64,000 bases of DNA from Rhodoferax sp. U2-2l (GCF_020594515.1 NZ_JAJCTH010000002.1:1-64000); one strand, 5' to 3'; positions 29,190-39,895 are shown, numbered from the stretch's first letter. Notes: generated from the letters alone by a model not told the origin. Numbers and translations: made by a program.

Positions 29190-31055
29190 ATGTGTGGCAT
29201 TGTCGGCGCGGTATCGAATCAAAACATCGTCCCCATCCTGGTGCAAGGCCTGGCCCGGCTGGAGTACCGAGGTTACGACTCGTGCGGCGTGGCGGTCTAC
29301 GCCAACGGCCTGCAACGCGCCCGCAGCACGGCGCGTGTGTCTGAGCTGATGGACCAGATTACCACCACCCATTTGCAAGGCAGCACCGGCATCGCGCACA
29401 CCCGCTGGGCCACCCACGGCGCGCCAGCGGTGCACAACGCGCATCCGCATTTCAGTCACGGCCCCGGAACGGACGCCTACGACAAGCCGGGCCGCGTGGC
29501 GCTGGTGCACAACGGGATCATTGAAAACCACGACGACTTGCGCGCTGCCTTGCAGGCCAAGGGCTATGTGTTTCAGAGCCAGACCGACACCGAGGTCATC
29601 GCCCACCTGATCGACAGCCTGTACGACGGCGACCTGTTTGAAGCGGTCAAAGCCGCGCTGGGCTCGCTGCGTGGCGCCTACGCCATCGCCGTGTTTTGCA
29701 AGGACGAACCGCATCGCCTGATTGGTGCGCGCGCCGGTTCGCCGCTGATTCTGGGTGTCGGGGCCGACGGCGCGCACTATTTGGCCAGTGATGCGATGGC
29801 GCTGGCTGGCGTGACCGACCAGATCGTTTATCTGGAAGAGGGCGACGTGGCCGACATCCAGCTCGGCAAATACTGGCTGGTGGACAAGGCGTTCAAACCT
29901 TTGACCGCGACGCAGCGCCCCGTCAAAACCGTGCACGCCCACAGTGGCGCAGCCGAGCTGGGCCCGTACCGCCACTACATGCAAAAAGAAATTTTTGAGC
30001 AACCACGTGCCATTGCCGACACGCTGCAGGGCGTGGACAGCATCATGCCGGAGCTGTTTGACGGCGCCCAGGTGAGCGCTGCGCGCGTCTTCAAAGACAT
30101 CGACTCGGTGCTGATCCTGGCCTGCGGCACCAGCTACTACAGCGGCTGCACCGCCAAATACTGGCTGGAAAGCATCGCCAAAATCCCCACGCAAGTGGAA
30201 GTGGCCAGCGAATACCGCTACCGCGACTCGGTGCCCAACCCCCGCACGCTGGTCGTCACCATCACCCAAAGCGGCGAAACCGCCGACACGCTGGCCGCGC
30301 TGCGCCACGCCCAAGGCCTGGGTATGACCCACACGCTGACCATCTGCAACGTGGCCACCAGCGCCATGGTGCGTGAGTGCGAGCTGGCCTACATCACCCG
30401 CGCCGGGGTGGAGATTGGTGTCGCTTCCACCAAGGCGTTCACCGCGCAGCTGGCCGGGTTGTTTTTGCTCACCTTGGCGCTGGCGCAGTCTCGCGGTCTG
30501 CTGAGTGATGCCGAGGAAGCGCGCCACATCAAGGCCATGCGCCATTTGCCAGCCGCACTGCAAAGTGTGCTGGCACTGGAGCCGCAGGTGATCGCCTGGT
30601 CGCAAGACTTTGCCGCCAAGGAAAACGCGCTGTTTCTGGGCCGGGGCTTGCACTACCCGATTGCGCTGGAAGGCGCCCTCAAACTCAAGGAAATCAGCTA
30701 CATCCACGCCGAAGCCTACCCAGCCGGTGAACTCAAACACGGCCCGCTGGCGCTGGTGACCAGCGCCATGCCGGTGGTCACCGTGGCGCCGAACGACGCG
30801 CTGCTGGAAAAGCTCAAGAGCAACATGCACGAAGTGCGTGCGCGCGGCGGCGTGTTGTATGTGCTGGCTGACGCTGACTCCCATATCGAAAGCGGCGACG
30901 GCCTGCATGTGATCCGTATGCCCGAAAACTACGGTGAGTTGTCACCCATGCTGCACGTGGTGCCGCTGCAATTGCTGGCGTACCACACGGCCTGCGCACG
31001 CGGCACCGATGTGGACAAACCCCGCAACCTGGCCAAATCGGTCACGGTGGAGTAG
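29190..31055 (+). CDS. glmS: Glutamine-fructose-6-phosphate aminotransferase (isomerizing)
   Basis: The start is [15 protein letters not shown], with GGAG upstream; Cys2 is the catalytic nucleophile of the N-terminal glutaminase, so the upstream in-frame start is rejected. The 621-residue enzyme has two SIS domains ([18 protein letters not shown]) and ends with the classic [13 protein letters not shown]. It makes glucosamine-6-phosphate. The conserved 3' end of this gene is the recognition site of Tn7-type TnsD proteins, and a large island begins 23 bp past the TAG. Confidence 0.98.
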   Translation: MCGIVGAVSNQNIVPILVQGLARLEYRGYDSCGVAVYANGLQRARSTARVSELMDQITTTHLQGSTGIAHTRWATHGAPAVHNAHPHFSHGPGTDAYDKPGRVALVHNGIIENHDDLRAALQAKGYVFQSQTDTEVIAHLIDSLYDGDLFEAVKAALGSLRGAYAIAVFCKDEPHRLIGARAGSPLILGVGADGAHYLASDAMALAGVTDQIVYLEEGDVADIQLGKYWLVDKAFKPLTATQRPVKTVHAHSGAAELGPYRHYMQKEIFEQPRAIADTLQGVDSIMPELFDGAQVSAARVFKDIDSVLILACGTSYYSGCTAKYWLESIAKIPTQVEVASEYRYRDSVPNPRTLVVTITQSGETADTLAALRHAQGLGMTHTLTICNVATSAMVRECELAYITRAGVEIGVASTKAFTAQLAGLFLLTLALAQSRGLLSDAEEARHIKAMRHLPAALQSVLALEPQVIAWSQDFAAKENALFLGRGLHYPIALEGALKLKEISYIHAEAYPAGELKHGPLALVTSAMPVVTVAPNDALLEKLKSNMHEVRARGGVLYVLADADSHIESGDGLHVIRMPENYGELSPMLHVVPLQLLAYHTACARGTDVDKPRNLAKSVTVE

Positions 31056-31073
31056 CCGTCTGCTGCCGGCGTC

Positions 31074-31078
31074 AACAC
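31074..31078. repeat. 5-bp direct duplication (left), AACAC
   Basis: AACAC lies directly outside the left inverted end of the island and recurs directly outside the right end at 45862-45866. A 5-bp duplication is the Tn7 hallmark, though some IS21 elements also make one. Confidence 0.65.
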
Positions 31079-31192
31079 TATTCCGCGCAATTAAAGTCGT
31101 AAACAGGTCATTAAAGTCGTAAACACGGGCCTAGCATTCATGCGGGTTTGCGGGATGTTGGATTTTGGAGACGTTGTTTAAAGTCGTAAACA
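31079..31192. repeat. Left island end with three end-repeats
   Basis: Copies of the ATTAAAGTCGTAAACA motif end at 31105, 31126 and 31192 (the last with TTTAAAG). The block AGCATTCATGCGGGTTTGCGG between the second and third is also found, inverted, in the right end. The first two copies are spaced 21 bp, as for adjacent transposase binding sites. Confidence 0.8.
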
Positions 31193-31471
31193 CACCGACT
31201 TTTTGACTTGCTCAGCAGGTGGCGGCGGTGCCTGATCAGGGCCACAGCTGCCGCGCCATCACCGCAGTCTGATGGACCGCCGCCTCAAACCGGAAACTGC
31301 TGGATCGCAGCGCGCCATACAACCTGAATGGCAGCTCTCGTAAGCTGCGCACTGATGGTGACGACCCTTAAGAGACAGTCGTGACTCGGTTGGCTATGCG
31401 ACTTGCTGAACTCTGCCGCCGCTCACGCGACTTGACGAAAGTGCCTGAGTCCTGGGATTTGGTGACTACGT
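31193..31471. other. Non-coding stretch inside left island end
   Basis: About 280 bp without a credible gene. It contains scattered short direct and inverted motifs (for example GGCAGCTCTCGTAAGCTGC) but nothing I can assign. Confidence 0.5.
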
Positions 31472-32302
31472 CTACCCTAAATGATCGGCGTGAAACCTGA
31501 AGTGCTCGCCGATAAAGCTCGCGATGAAATAGTAGCTATGGTCGAAGCCTGGGCGGAAGTTGAGTTGTAATGAATATCCGGCAGCTTGACAGGCCTCCCG
31601 AAGAAGGTGTGGTTTCAATTGAGATTCGAGAAATTCGTCTGCCTCACCCTGGTCAACGAGCAAGGGCAGTTCCTGTGGCCGTGACTTCACCAACTCGACC
31701 GCATCATATTGTTTCCACACCTCACGGTCGTCTCCCAGATACATCGAAAATGCTTTCTCGCCCCAAGGTACCTGGCTGGGTGCCACGATTGGCGCAAACG
31801 CAGATACGCATCGGTAGCGCCCAGGATTGCGCAGTGCGATGGTCAATGCGCCGTGCCCACCCATCGAGTGGCCACTCATCGAACGCGCACCGCTGGCCGG
31901 GAAATATGTTTCGATCAGCTCAGGCAGTTCATCGACGATGTAGTCATACATCCGATAGTGCTTTTCCCACGGTTGCCGCGTCGCATTAAGATAAAACCCT
32001 GCACCTTGACCAAGGTCGTAGGCCTTATCGTCGGCTACATCCGGGCCGCGCGGACTTGTGTCTGGCGTGACAACGATGATGCTGTGGGCGTCGGCGTAGC
32101 GCTGAGCCCCTGCTTTCGTTATGAAATTCTGCTCGGAACAGGTCAGGCCCGAAAGCCAGTAGAGCACTGGACATTTTTGGCCGCGTATAGTGGCACTGGG
32201 CAGATAAATGCCAAATCTCATTTCACAGCCAACGGTGCAAGAGGTGTGCTTCCACACCTCCTGAAATCCACCGTAGCTGGCGTGTCGCTCAATGCGCTCC
32301 AT
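31472..32302 (-). CDS. fghA: S-formylglutathione hydrolase
   Basis: The 276-residue serine esterase starts MERIERHASYGGFQEVWKHTS. The nucleophile Ser is in RSMSGHSMGGHGAL, with the family's LSGLTCSEQNF oxyanion segment and a late FDHSYYFI histidine. It hydrolyses S-formylglutathione to formate and glutathione, the second step of glutathione-dependent formaldehyde oxidation. It lies 25 bp downstream of the dehydrogenase gene on the same strand. Base composition of this operon looks lower in GC than the core genes, consistent with acquisition. Confidence 0.96.
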   Translation of the reverse strand: MERIERHASYGGFQEVWKHTSCTVGCEMRFGIYLPSATIRGQKCPVLYWLSGLTCSEQNFITKAGAQRYADAHSIIVVTPDTSPRGPDVADDKAYDLGQGAGFYLNATRQPWEKHYRMYDYIVDELPELIETYFPASGARSMSGHSMGGHGALTIALRNPGRYRCVSAFAPIVAPSQVPWGEKAFSMYLGDDREVWKQYDAVELVKSRPQELPLLVDQGEADEFLESQLKPHLLREACQAAGYSLQLNFRPGFDHSYYFIASFIGEHFRFHADHLG

Positions 32303-32327
32303 GCCGGTACGTCTCCGTCAAAAAGGT

Positions 32328-33748
<1,421 letters not shown>

Positions 33749-34436
33749 GCTTTAAGCCTTCACATACCGTGAGGTGGGATGTTAAGCCATGCTGTATGAC
33801 AGTATCAATAGCGTTATAAGGGTAAGTTATTCCTTTTAGCAGCTTGCGGCAGATTACGACCCCATTGGAGTCATAGCGGCTGTCCAAATTGATACCCGAA
33901 AGCCGACATTCACGCGTATACAGTTTTTTGCCGCCAATGTCCGCTACCGAGGTTGCCCATCTTCAAAGTGGTCGTCTCGTGACGACCAGGAGCCGCTATT
34001 GGGGAGTGGTGCTCGAAAGCAGCCGTTCGACGAACCGAATTCTCCATACTGGTCACTCGCGGTGAAATTTCCCCTGGTGGTCGTGGATTGCTCTTGTGCA
34101 GCGATTGAAGTCATGGGTGTTTTGGCCGTGGCGGGCTTGTCAAGACCCAATGCGGCAATAGCTATTTGCGACAATACGGTTCTAAAGGCGACAGTCGAAC
34201 CACAGTTTTTCTGCCAGTTTTATCGCAGTGATTTCGCAAGCCCTTGCACTGGCCGGAAACAGGCGCAATACGTTCAGGCCCACACGGATGTGCCGCAGTA
34301 ACCTGTCAAATTGCTGAATTCAGAAATCGGAACTGGCCGGTGTTTCTCGCCCATTGCAACGTTACTCGACGCGCCGCGAACCTTTGGTAAAAACGTATGG
34401 CTTTTTGGTGGCACACAGCCAAACGAACATATGTTT
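33749..34436. other. 688-bp spacer: frm promoter region and unexplained sequence
   Basis: The part next to frmR (33770-33830) must hold the frm promoter; it contains CATACCGTGAGGTGGGATG, loosely like CsoR-family operators with their G/C tract. A hairpin with an 8-bp stem (TGGTCGTC...GACGACCA, 33969-33988) lies further on, without a T-tract. Short open frames here have compositions unlike proteins, and I assign no gene. Confidence 0.45.
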
Positions 34437-35846
34437 TCAAGCTGCAGGCAGCATCAGCACAGCGCGCAAGCCACCCAAATGTGAATCCATCAGCGTAACT
34501 TTGCCACCATACAGGCGCGCCAAGTCATCCACAATGGCCAGCCCGAGCCCCGAACCGGGAACCTGCTCATCCGCGCGCACGCCACGCTGGCGCACGGCCT
34601 CGCGCTGGTCGGGGGGCAAGCCCGGACCATCGTCATCCACCGTGATGATGACATTTCTGGCCTGGCTTTGGGCGCTCAGGGTGACCTGATGCGTGGCCCA
34701 TTTGCAGGCGTTGTCCAGCACATTGCCCAGCATTTCCTGCAAATCCTGCGTCTCCCCCCGAAAAGCCAGCGTCTCGGGAATGGGCTGCAACGTCAACGCC
34801 AGGTTGCGCTCGGCGTGGATGCGCCGCATCACCCGCACCAAGCCATCCACCACAGGCAGTACAGCCGTTTTGGCACCGGGCATGCGGCTGGTAGCAGCGG
34901 CCTGGGCGCGGGTCAGGTGATAGTTGACTTGTTGGCGTGCAATTGCCACCTGCTCGGTCACCAGGTGCGCCAGTTCGGATGCCGGGCGCGGTGCATCCTT
35001 GTTGGCCTGGGCGGCGTTGGCCAGCACGCTCAAGGGGGTTTTCAGCGCATGCGCCAAATTGCCTGCATGGGTGCGGGCCCGCTCCACCACCTCGGCGTTT
35101 TGCACCAGCACGTTGTTGAAATCGTCAATCAGCGGCATGACTTCCAGCGGAAAGTCACCTTCAAGCAGCTGGGTTTCAGCGCTGCGCACCCGGCCCAGCG
35201 CATGGCGCAAGGCACGCAACGGTGCCAGCCCCACCAGCACCTGCACCACAGCGGCCACCACCAGTCCGCCAGCCAGCGCCGCCAGCGCCAGCCACATCGT
35301 GCCGCTGAACTGCGCCACAGGTTCCAGCATGAAACGCTCATCGGCTGCCGCCATCAGCCGAAAACTCGTCGCTGGCTCGCCCTGCTGGCGCTCGACCTGC
35401 ACGCTGCGCACCACGGCACTCAACCACTGCCCCTGCGGCCCGGCGATGCGTACGACATGAATCTTGCCGTCGGCTGCGGTCGGTGCAGGCAACACCAGCA
35501 CATGGTCCCAAAGCGAGCGGGACCTCAGGGGGTTGGCGTCAACCTTGCCCGAGGCCAGGGTCGGACCAACCCGGTCAATCTGCCAGTAGTAGCCCGAAAA
35601 CGGTCGCGTCAGGCGCGGGTCGCTCAGTGCGATCTGCAGCTTTGGCTGATTCTGTTCATCCAGCGTGAACTGGGCTGTCAACTGGTCTAGATGGCTGGTC
35701 AGCTCGGCCTGAAACTGGGCTTGCACATGCTGGTGAAACAAACCACTCAGGCCCCAACCCGCCACCAGAACGGAGGCCACGATCCAGAACAAGGTGCCCA
35801 CCAGCAGGCGCATGCGCAGCGAACTGCGCAGCTTCAGCAGGCTCAT
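34437..35846 (-). CDS. Sensor histidine kinase (PhoQ/QseC-like)
   Basis: The 469-residue inner-membrane kinase has a first helix at about 13-33, a periplasmic region of about 150 residues, and a second helix near 180-203 (LALAALAGGLVVAAVVQVLVG). The phosphoacceptor histidine is in NLAHALKTPLSVLANAAQ, and ATPase boxes are NVLDNACKWA, VDDDGPGLP and GSGLGLAIVDDLARLYGG. It overlaps its response regulator gene by four bases. With the PepSY gene upstream it forms a three-gene regulatory unit facing the SHP operon. The signal is unknown; redox, metal or oxygen/NO state would fit the target. Confidence 0.93.
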   Translation of the reverse strand: MSLLKLRSSLRMRLLVGTLFWIVASVLVAGWGLSGLFHQHVQAQFQAELTSHLDQLTAQFTLDEQNQPKLQIALSDPRLTRPFSGYYWQIDRVGPTLASGKVDANPLRSRSLWDHVLVLPAPTAADGKIHVVRIAGPQGQWLSAVVRSVQVERQQGEPATSFRLMAAADERFMLEPVAQFSGTMWLALAALAGGLVVAAVVQVLVGLAPLRALRHALGRVRSAETQLLEGDFPLEVMPLIDDFNNVLVQNAEVVERARTHAGNLAHALKTPLSVLANAAQANKDAPRPASELAHLVTEQVAIARQQVNYHLTRAQAAATSRMPGAKTAVLPVVDGLVRVMRRIHAERNLALTLQPIPETLAFRGETQDLQEMLGNVLDNACKWATHQVTLSAQSQARNVIITVDDDGPGLPPDQREAVRQRGVRADEQVPGSGLGLAIVDDLARLYGGKVTLMDSHLGGLRAVLMLPAA

Positions 35847-36505
35847 GCGGGGACAGCCAGCCGGTAACCCAGGCCGCGCACGGTTTCAATCAGACCCGCG
35901 GGCAATTTCTTGCGCAATCGGCCAATGAACACCTCGACCGTATTGGAGTCGCGGTCAAAGTCCTGGGCATAAATGTGCTCCACCAGCGCGCTGCGCGACA
36001 CCACCTGGTCACGGTGATGCATCAGGTACACCAGCACCCGGTATTCGTGGCTGGTCAGGGTGAGTGCCTGGCCCGCAACCGTGACCCGGCTGTTGCGGGT
36101 GTCCAGGCTCAGCGGGCCACACACCAGCTCGGCGCTGGCTTGCCCTACCGACCGCCTGATCAGTGCCCGCAGCCGGGCCAGCAACTCCTCCATGTGAAAC
36201 GGTTTGGCCAGGTAATCATCGGCACCGGCGTCGATGCCCGCCACCTTTTCGTGCCAGCCATCGCGCGCTGTCAGGATGAGCACCGGCATGTTGCGATGCG
36301 ATGCGCGCCATTTGCGCAGCACCGACAGACCATCCATCCGGGGCAAACCCAGGTCAAGAATCACCGCGTCATAGGGCTCGGTGTCGCCCAGGTGGTGGGC
36401 ATCCACCCCGTTGTCGGCCAGGTCGACCACATAACCAGCTGCACCCACGCCATCAGCGAGCTGGAGGAGCAAGGTGGGTTCGTCTTCAACGATCAGGATG
36501 CGCAT
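35843..36505 (-). CDS. OmpR-family response regulator
   Basis: The start is MRILIVEDEPTLLLQLADGV; the longer upstream frame overlaps PepSY and is rejected. The receiver has the phosphoacceptor in VILDLGLPRMDG and Lys in YLAKPFHMEE. The C-terminal winged helix ends FIGRLRKKLPAGLIETVRGLGYRL. It lies 22 bp after the PepSY gene and overlaps the kinase. Likely binding sites are the TGAACGC repeats at 36963-37000. Confidence 0.94.
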   Translation of the reverse strand: MRILIVEDEPTLLLQLADGVGAAGYVVDLADNGVDAHHLGDTEPYDAVILDLGLPRMDGLSVLRKWRASHRNMPVLILTARDGWHEKVAGIDAGADDYLAKPFHMEELLARLRALIRRSVGQASAELVCGPLSLDTRNSRVTVAGQALTLTSHEYRVLVYLMHHRDQVVSRSALVEHIYAQDFDRDSNTVEVFIGRLRKKLPAGLIETVRGLGYRLAVPA

Positions 36506-36527
36506 GCGCGTTTCTCTTTGCAAAAAG

Positions 36528-36908
36528 TCATTTGGGCTGCGGCGCATTGTCAGGGGCTTGGGCATCTTGGCCTTTGCCTTTGCGACTGATCAGGGCGCCA
36601 CTGCGCGCGTCCACCTTGAGCTTGACCAGCCTGCCATCACTACGCAGGAGCTTGATCTTGTACATCCAGCGCGCCACGCCGTGGTCAGTTTCGCGGTCCA
36701 GCTCCACGTCCAGAATCTGGCCCGGCACCTCGCGCTCCAGCCGCTGCAGAACGGTGCCCAGCGGCAGCACTTCACCGGCTTGAAGGGCTTGGCGGGCCCG
36801 GTCGTGGTCATTGTCCGCCAGAGACAACCCGCTGGCGCCCCACAGGGCCAGTGCACCCAGCAGCGCCCAGCGCGTGCGCCAGAAAGATGGTTTGGTTGGG
36901 TTCAGCAT
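36528..36908 (-). CDS. Periplasmic PepSY-domain protein
   Basis: The 126-residue protein has a signal peptide (hydrophobic about 13-31, ending SLA) and a PepSY domain (LQRLEREVPGQILDVELDRE, then YKIKLLRSDGRLVKLKVDARSGALIS). PepSY proteins next to two-component genes can act as periplasmic modulators of the kinase. It is the first gene of the regulatory operon and is divergent from shp. A second PepSY gene lies within the opposite operon. Confidence 0.9.
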   Translation of the reverse strand: MLNPTKPSFWRTRWALLGALALWGASGLSLADNDHDRARQALQAGEVLPLGTVLQRLEREVPGQILDVELDRETDHGVARWMYKIKLLRSDGRLVKLKVDARSGALISRKGKGQDAQAPDNAPQPK

Positions 36909-36962
36909 GGTCAGGTGATGTGTCTGTGCAGGGGTAAAGGTCTTCTTTATAGCCTGACCAAC

Positions 36963-37000
36963 ATGAACGCGGGATGAACGCCAGGTTCACCTTGCGTTCA
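36963..37000. promoter_or_regulatory. Response-regulator binding site candidate: TGAACGC repeats
   Basis: ATGAACGC occurs at 36963-36970 and again at 36974-36981, exactly 11 bp apart, and GCGTTCA (the inverse) at 36994-37000. Eleven-bp direct repeats are the usual layout for OmpR-family dimers. The site lies in the 143-bp gap between divergent PepSY-RR-kinase and shp-dhc operons, so it may control both. Confidence 0.55.
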
Positions 37001-37051
37001 GTTGAGCGTGCGCATAGTCGAGCCCATACACCACTTCACCAGGAGCTCACC

Positions 37052-37474
37052 ATGAACCGTTACCTGACCGCCCCGCTGCTCACCGCAGCTCTGGCAATGA
37101 CCTTCTCGACCGCCAGCCTGGCTGGCCCGCGCGAAGATCTGCTGGCCCACTACGCCAGTGCCGCCCGGGCCGCCGACCCGGCTTTCAAAGCCTTTTCAGC
37201 CGAACGCGGCAAAACCCTGCACACCCAGACCTTCACTGGCGGCAAGCCCGCCACCCCTAGCTGCACCAGTTGCCACGGCACCAACCCACGCGCCGCAGGC
37301 AAAAACGCCACCGGCAAGGTGATTGATGCGGTGGCCGTGTCAGCCACCCCCACACGCTACACCGACTCCGCCAAGGTCGAGAAATGGTTCAAACGCAACT
37401 GCACCGAAGTGCTGGGTCGCGAATGCAGTGCCACCGAAAAGGGCGACTGGCTGAGCTTCGTCCTGAGTCAATAA
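37052..37474 (+). CDS. shp: SHP-type monoheme cytochrome c (DUF1924)
   Basis: The 140-residue periplasmic protein has a signal peptide (about 1-24), one heme site CTSCHG, and the SHP-type ending KWFKRNCTEVLGRECSATEKGDWLSFVL. SHP (sphaeroides heme protein) is an unusual high-spin cytochrome c that uses an asparagine ligand and binds oxygen or NO when reduced; the Asn in KRNC is the likely ligand. AGGAG precedes the ATG. It heads an operon with a diheme cytochrome, a PepSY protein and a flavocytochrome. Confidence 0.9.
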   Translation: MNRYLTAPLLTAALAMTFSTASLAGPREDLLAHYASAARAADPAFKAFSAERGKTLHTQTFTGGKPATPSCTSCHGTNPRAAGKNATGKVIDAVAVSATPTRYTDSAKVEKWFKRNCTEVLGRECSATEKGDWLSFVLSQ

Positions 37475-37505
37475 CGCCAAACGCTACACAACATTGGAGT
37501 CCACC

Positions 37506-37997
37506 ATGACTATCCCGTTTCGTGCGATCACCCTGGGTTTGTTGGCACTAGGTTTCTCTGCTTTGGTGCTCAGTCGTGCCCAGGCGGGCAGTGGCCACTA
37601 CTTCGCTCCAGTGAGCAACCCGGTGGTCCAGGAAGAGTGCGGCAGCTGCCATATGCCTTTTGCTCCATCGATGCTGCCTGCCAGTTCCTGGAAGCGACTG
37701 ATGGGCGACCTGAAGAACCACTTTGGCGACGATGCCAGCGTCGATGCAACGCTGGCCAAAGAGATTGGCGACTACCTTGCCGCCAACGCCGCAGACACCG
37801 GTGGCAAGCCCTACAGCGGCAAGCTGATGCGCGGTGTGTCGGCAACGGCCGCCCCCCTGCGCATCACTGAGTTGCCGAAATGGGTGAGTGCCCACCGCAA
37901 GGTCCCTGGTTGGGAATGGCAGCACAAGGATGTGCGCACCAAGGCCAATTGCGCCGCCTGCCATGCCAGCACCGAGCTTGGCTACTACGACGAGTGA
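37506..37997 (+). CDS. dhc: Diheme cytochrome c (DHC), SHP electron partner
   Basis: The 163-residue periplasmic protein has a signal peptide (about 1-27) and two heme sites, CGSCHMPF near residue 45 and CAACHAS near the C-terminus. Middle text (MGDLKNHFGDDASVDATLAKEIGDYL) matches the diheme cytochrome family known as the SHP donor. It lies 31 bp after shp; the in-frame TTG at 37494 is just upstream of the better ATG, with GGAG between. Confidence 0.92.
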   Translation: MTIPFRAITLGLLALGFSALVLSRAQAGSGHYFAPVSNPVVQEECGSCHMPFAPSMLPASSWKRLMGDLKNHFGDDASVDATLAKEIGDYLAANAADTGGKPYSGKLMRGVSATAAPLRITELPKWVSAHRKVPGWEWQHKDVRTKANCAACHASTELGYYDE

Positions 37998-38051
37998 TCT
38001 CCCATGGACCTGAACAGCTCTCCAAATCACAAACAACCCAAGGTATCCACC

Positions 38052-38492
38052 ATGAAGCTGACACCTTACTTGACCGCCCTCATTTTGGGTAGCGCACTCC
38101 TCTTGAGCAGCGCCTGGCTGTCGCCCGCCCTGGCCAAGGACAAGCCTACTGACCCATCCAGCCAACGCGGCTGGCTCTCCATCGGACAGGTCCACCAGCG
38201 CCTCGAAGCAGCGGGCTACCGCGATGTCGAAAAAATTGAACGCGAGCGCGGTGGCTATGAAGCCCGGGCCACCAACCGCCAGGGCGAGCGAACCAAACTT
38301 ACCGTGAATCCGCAAACGGGCGACATCACCGACCGTCGTGCGTCCGACCCGCGCGCCAACAACGCCCAAAATTCACCGCGACGAAATGCGCTGGAGTGCA
38401 ACAAGCGCCGCTGCCGCGACGACCTGCAGCCCAACCCGGTCAACCCACCCAGTTCGGCCAGCCCCCCGGCTGCGGCCAAGTCGTCTCGCTAA
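38052..38492 (+). CDS. Secreted PepSY-domain protein
   Basis: The 146-residue protein has a signal peptide (about 1-28, ending ALA). A PepSY-like region follows (IGQVHQRLEAAGYRDVEKIERERGGYEARATN, then KLTVNPQTGDIT), then a basic, Pro-rich tail with two cysteines (ECNKRRC). It lies between dhc and the flavocytochrome gene. A role in assembling or tuning the redox chain is possible but not shown. Confidence 0.85.
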   Translation: MKLTPYLTALILGSALLLSSAWLSPALAKDKPTDPSSQRGWLSIGQVHQRLEAAGYRDVEKIERERGGYEARATNRQGERTKLTVNPQTGDITDRRASDPRANNAQNSPRRNALECNKRRCRDDLQPNPVNPPSSASPPAAAKSSR

Positions 38493-38545
38493 CCTGTTGG
38501 CCGCCTGACCCCTGATCCATTTTGACCCTTGATGAACCAACTGCC

Positions 38546-39853
38546 ATGAAAACCCTATTGTTGAGTCTGTTGTCCCTTGTCACCCTGGCCTGGGGGTGGG
38601 ATGTGTTTGCCACAGCCACACCTGCTGGCGCCACCATCTGGTGGGTCGCCCGCCAAGAGGTGTTGAACCTGAGCGGACTGCTGTCGGTGGCCATGATGTC
38701 GCTGGTGATGTATCTGGCGACACGCCCGGCTTGGCTGGAGGCCCCCCTGGGCGGCATGGACCGCATCTACCGCACGCACAAATGGGCTGGTATTCTGGCC
38801 GTGGCGTTTGCAGCGGTGCACTGGCTGACAGAGTTGTCTGGCGACATTCTCAAATCCATGTTTGGCCGCACAGGCCGTGTGCCCAAGGAACAATTCACCG
38901 GTTTCCTGGACGTTCTGCGCGACTTGGGCAAAGACATGGGTGAATGGGCCATCTACGCCGTGCTGGCCATGCTGGTCATCACGCTGTGGAAGAAGTTTCC
39001 GTACCGCGCCTGGAGCCTCCTGCACCGCGTCATGCCGGTGCTGTACCTGATGCTGGCATTGCATGCCGTGATGCTGTCACCCACCAACTACTGGGCACAG
39101 CCGGTGGGCATGCTGATGGCGGGGCTGCTCCTCGCTGGCATCTATGGTGCCATCGAATCACTGCGCAACGGCATTGGCAAAACCCGTGAGACCGCTGGCG
39201 AAGTGGTGGGCCTCAGCCAGTTGGGCGGCGACATCACCACGGTGCATTGCCGACTCAGTTCCGCATGGCGCGGGCACCGGGCCGGCCAGTTCGCCTTTGT
39301 CACCTTTGACGACAAAGAAGGCGCGCACCCTTTCACCATTGCCAGTGCTGACCGCGGCGACCACACCCTCAGCTTTGAAATCAAGGGTCTGGGTGACTAC
39401 ACCCGGGGTCTGGGGCAACGCCTGCGCGTGGGGCAGAGTGTGCGTGTCGAGGGACCTTACGGTCGCTTTGACCTGAGTCGGCGCAACCCCCAGGCCAAAC
39501 AGATCTGGATCGCCGCTGGCATTGGGGTCACCCCGTTTCTGGCCTGGCTGGAGTCGCTGCAGACCGACCCCACGAACGCCCCGGCGGCCGAGCTGCACTA
39601 CTGCACCCGCGACGACGCCACCGATGCCTTTGTGCCGCGCCTGCAGGCGCTGTGCGCGGGGCTGCCGGGCATCAAGCTGCACATTCATGGCGCTAAACAG
39701 GGTGCCAACCTGAAAGCCCAAAACCTGGGTGTCTCGGGTCACACCGAAATCTGGTACTGCGGTCCAACGGGTCTGGCCAATTTGCTGCGCGACGGTCTCA
39801 AGTCATTGGGCTTGTTGCCCCGCTTTCACCAAGAAGCGTTCGAAATGCGATAG
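38546..39853 (+). CDS. Ferric-reductase-like flavocytochrome (membrane b-heme with FAD/NAD(P)H domain)
   Basis: The 435-residue protein has about six membrane helices in its first half with histidines suited to b-hemes (YRTHKWAG, AAVHWLTE, RVMPVLYLMLALHAVML). A ferredoxin-reductase-type domain follows, with FAD motif HPFTIASA and NAD(P) motif IAAGIGVTPFLAW. It should pass electrons from cytosolic NAD(P)H across the membrane, here presumably to DHC and SHP. In the described shp-dhc clusters the third partner is a small cytochrome b, so this is a variant with its own electron input. Confidence 0.9.
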   Translation: MKTLLLSLLSLVTLAWGWDVFATATPAGATIWWVARQEVLNLSGLLSVAMMSLVMYLATRPAWLEAPLGGMDRIYRTHKWAGILAVAFAAVHWLTELSGDILKSMFGRTGRVPKEQFTGFLDVLRDLGKDMGEWAIYAVLAMLVITLWKKFPYRAWSLLHRVMPVLYLMLALHAVMLSPTNYWAQPVGMLMAGLLLAGIYGAIESLRNGIGKTRETAGEVVGLSQLGGDITTVHCRLSSAWRGHRAGQFAFVTFDDKEGAHPFTIASADRGDHTLSFEIKGLGDYTRGLGQRLRVGQSVRVEGPYGRFDLSRRNPQAKQIWIAAGIGVTPFLAWLESLQTDPTNAPAAELHYCTRDDATDAFVPRLQALCAGLPGIKLHIHGAKQGANLKAQNLGVSGHTEIWYCGPTGLANLLRDGLKSLGLLPRFHQEAFEMR

Positions 39854-39895
39854 CGCTACCACCTGTGATTCTGTCTCGACAGGTCAGCGAGTAGG

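Noticed and set aside
33969-33988. Terminator
   Set aside because: The stem is good but no T-tract follows on either strand.
33944-34174. Small minus-strand gene in the frm spacer
   Set aside because: No ribosome site or protein-like composition, and no family recognised.
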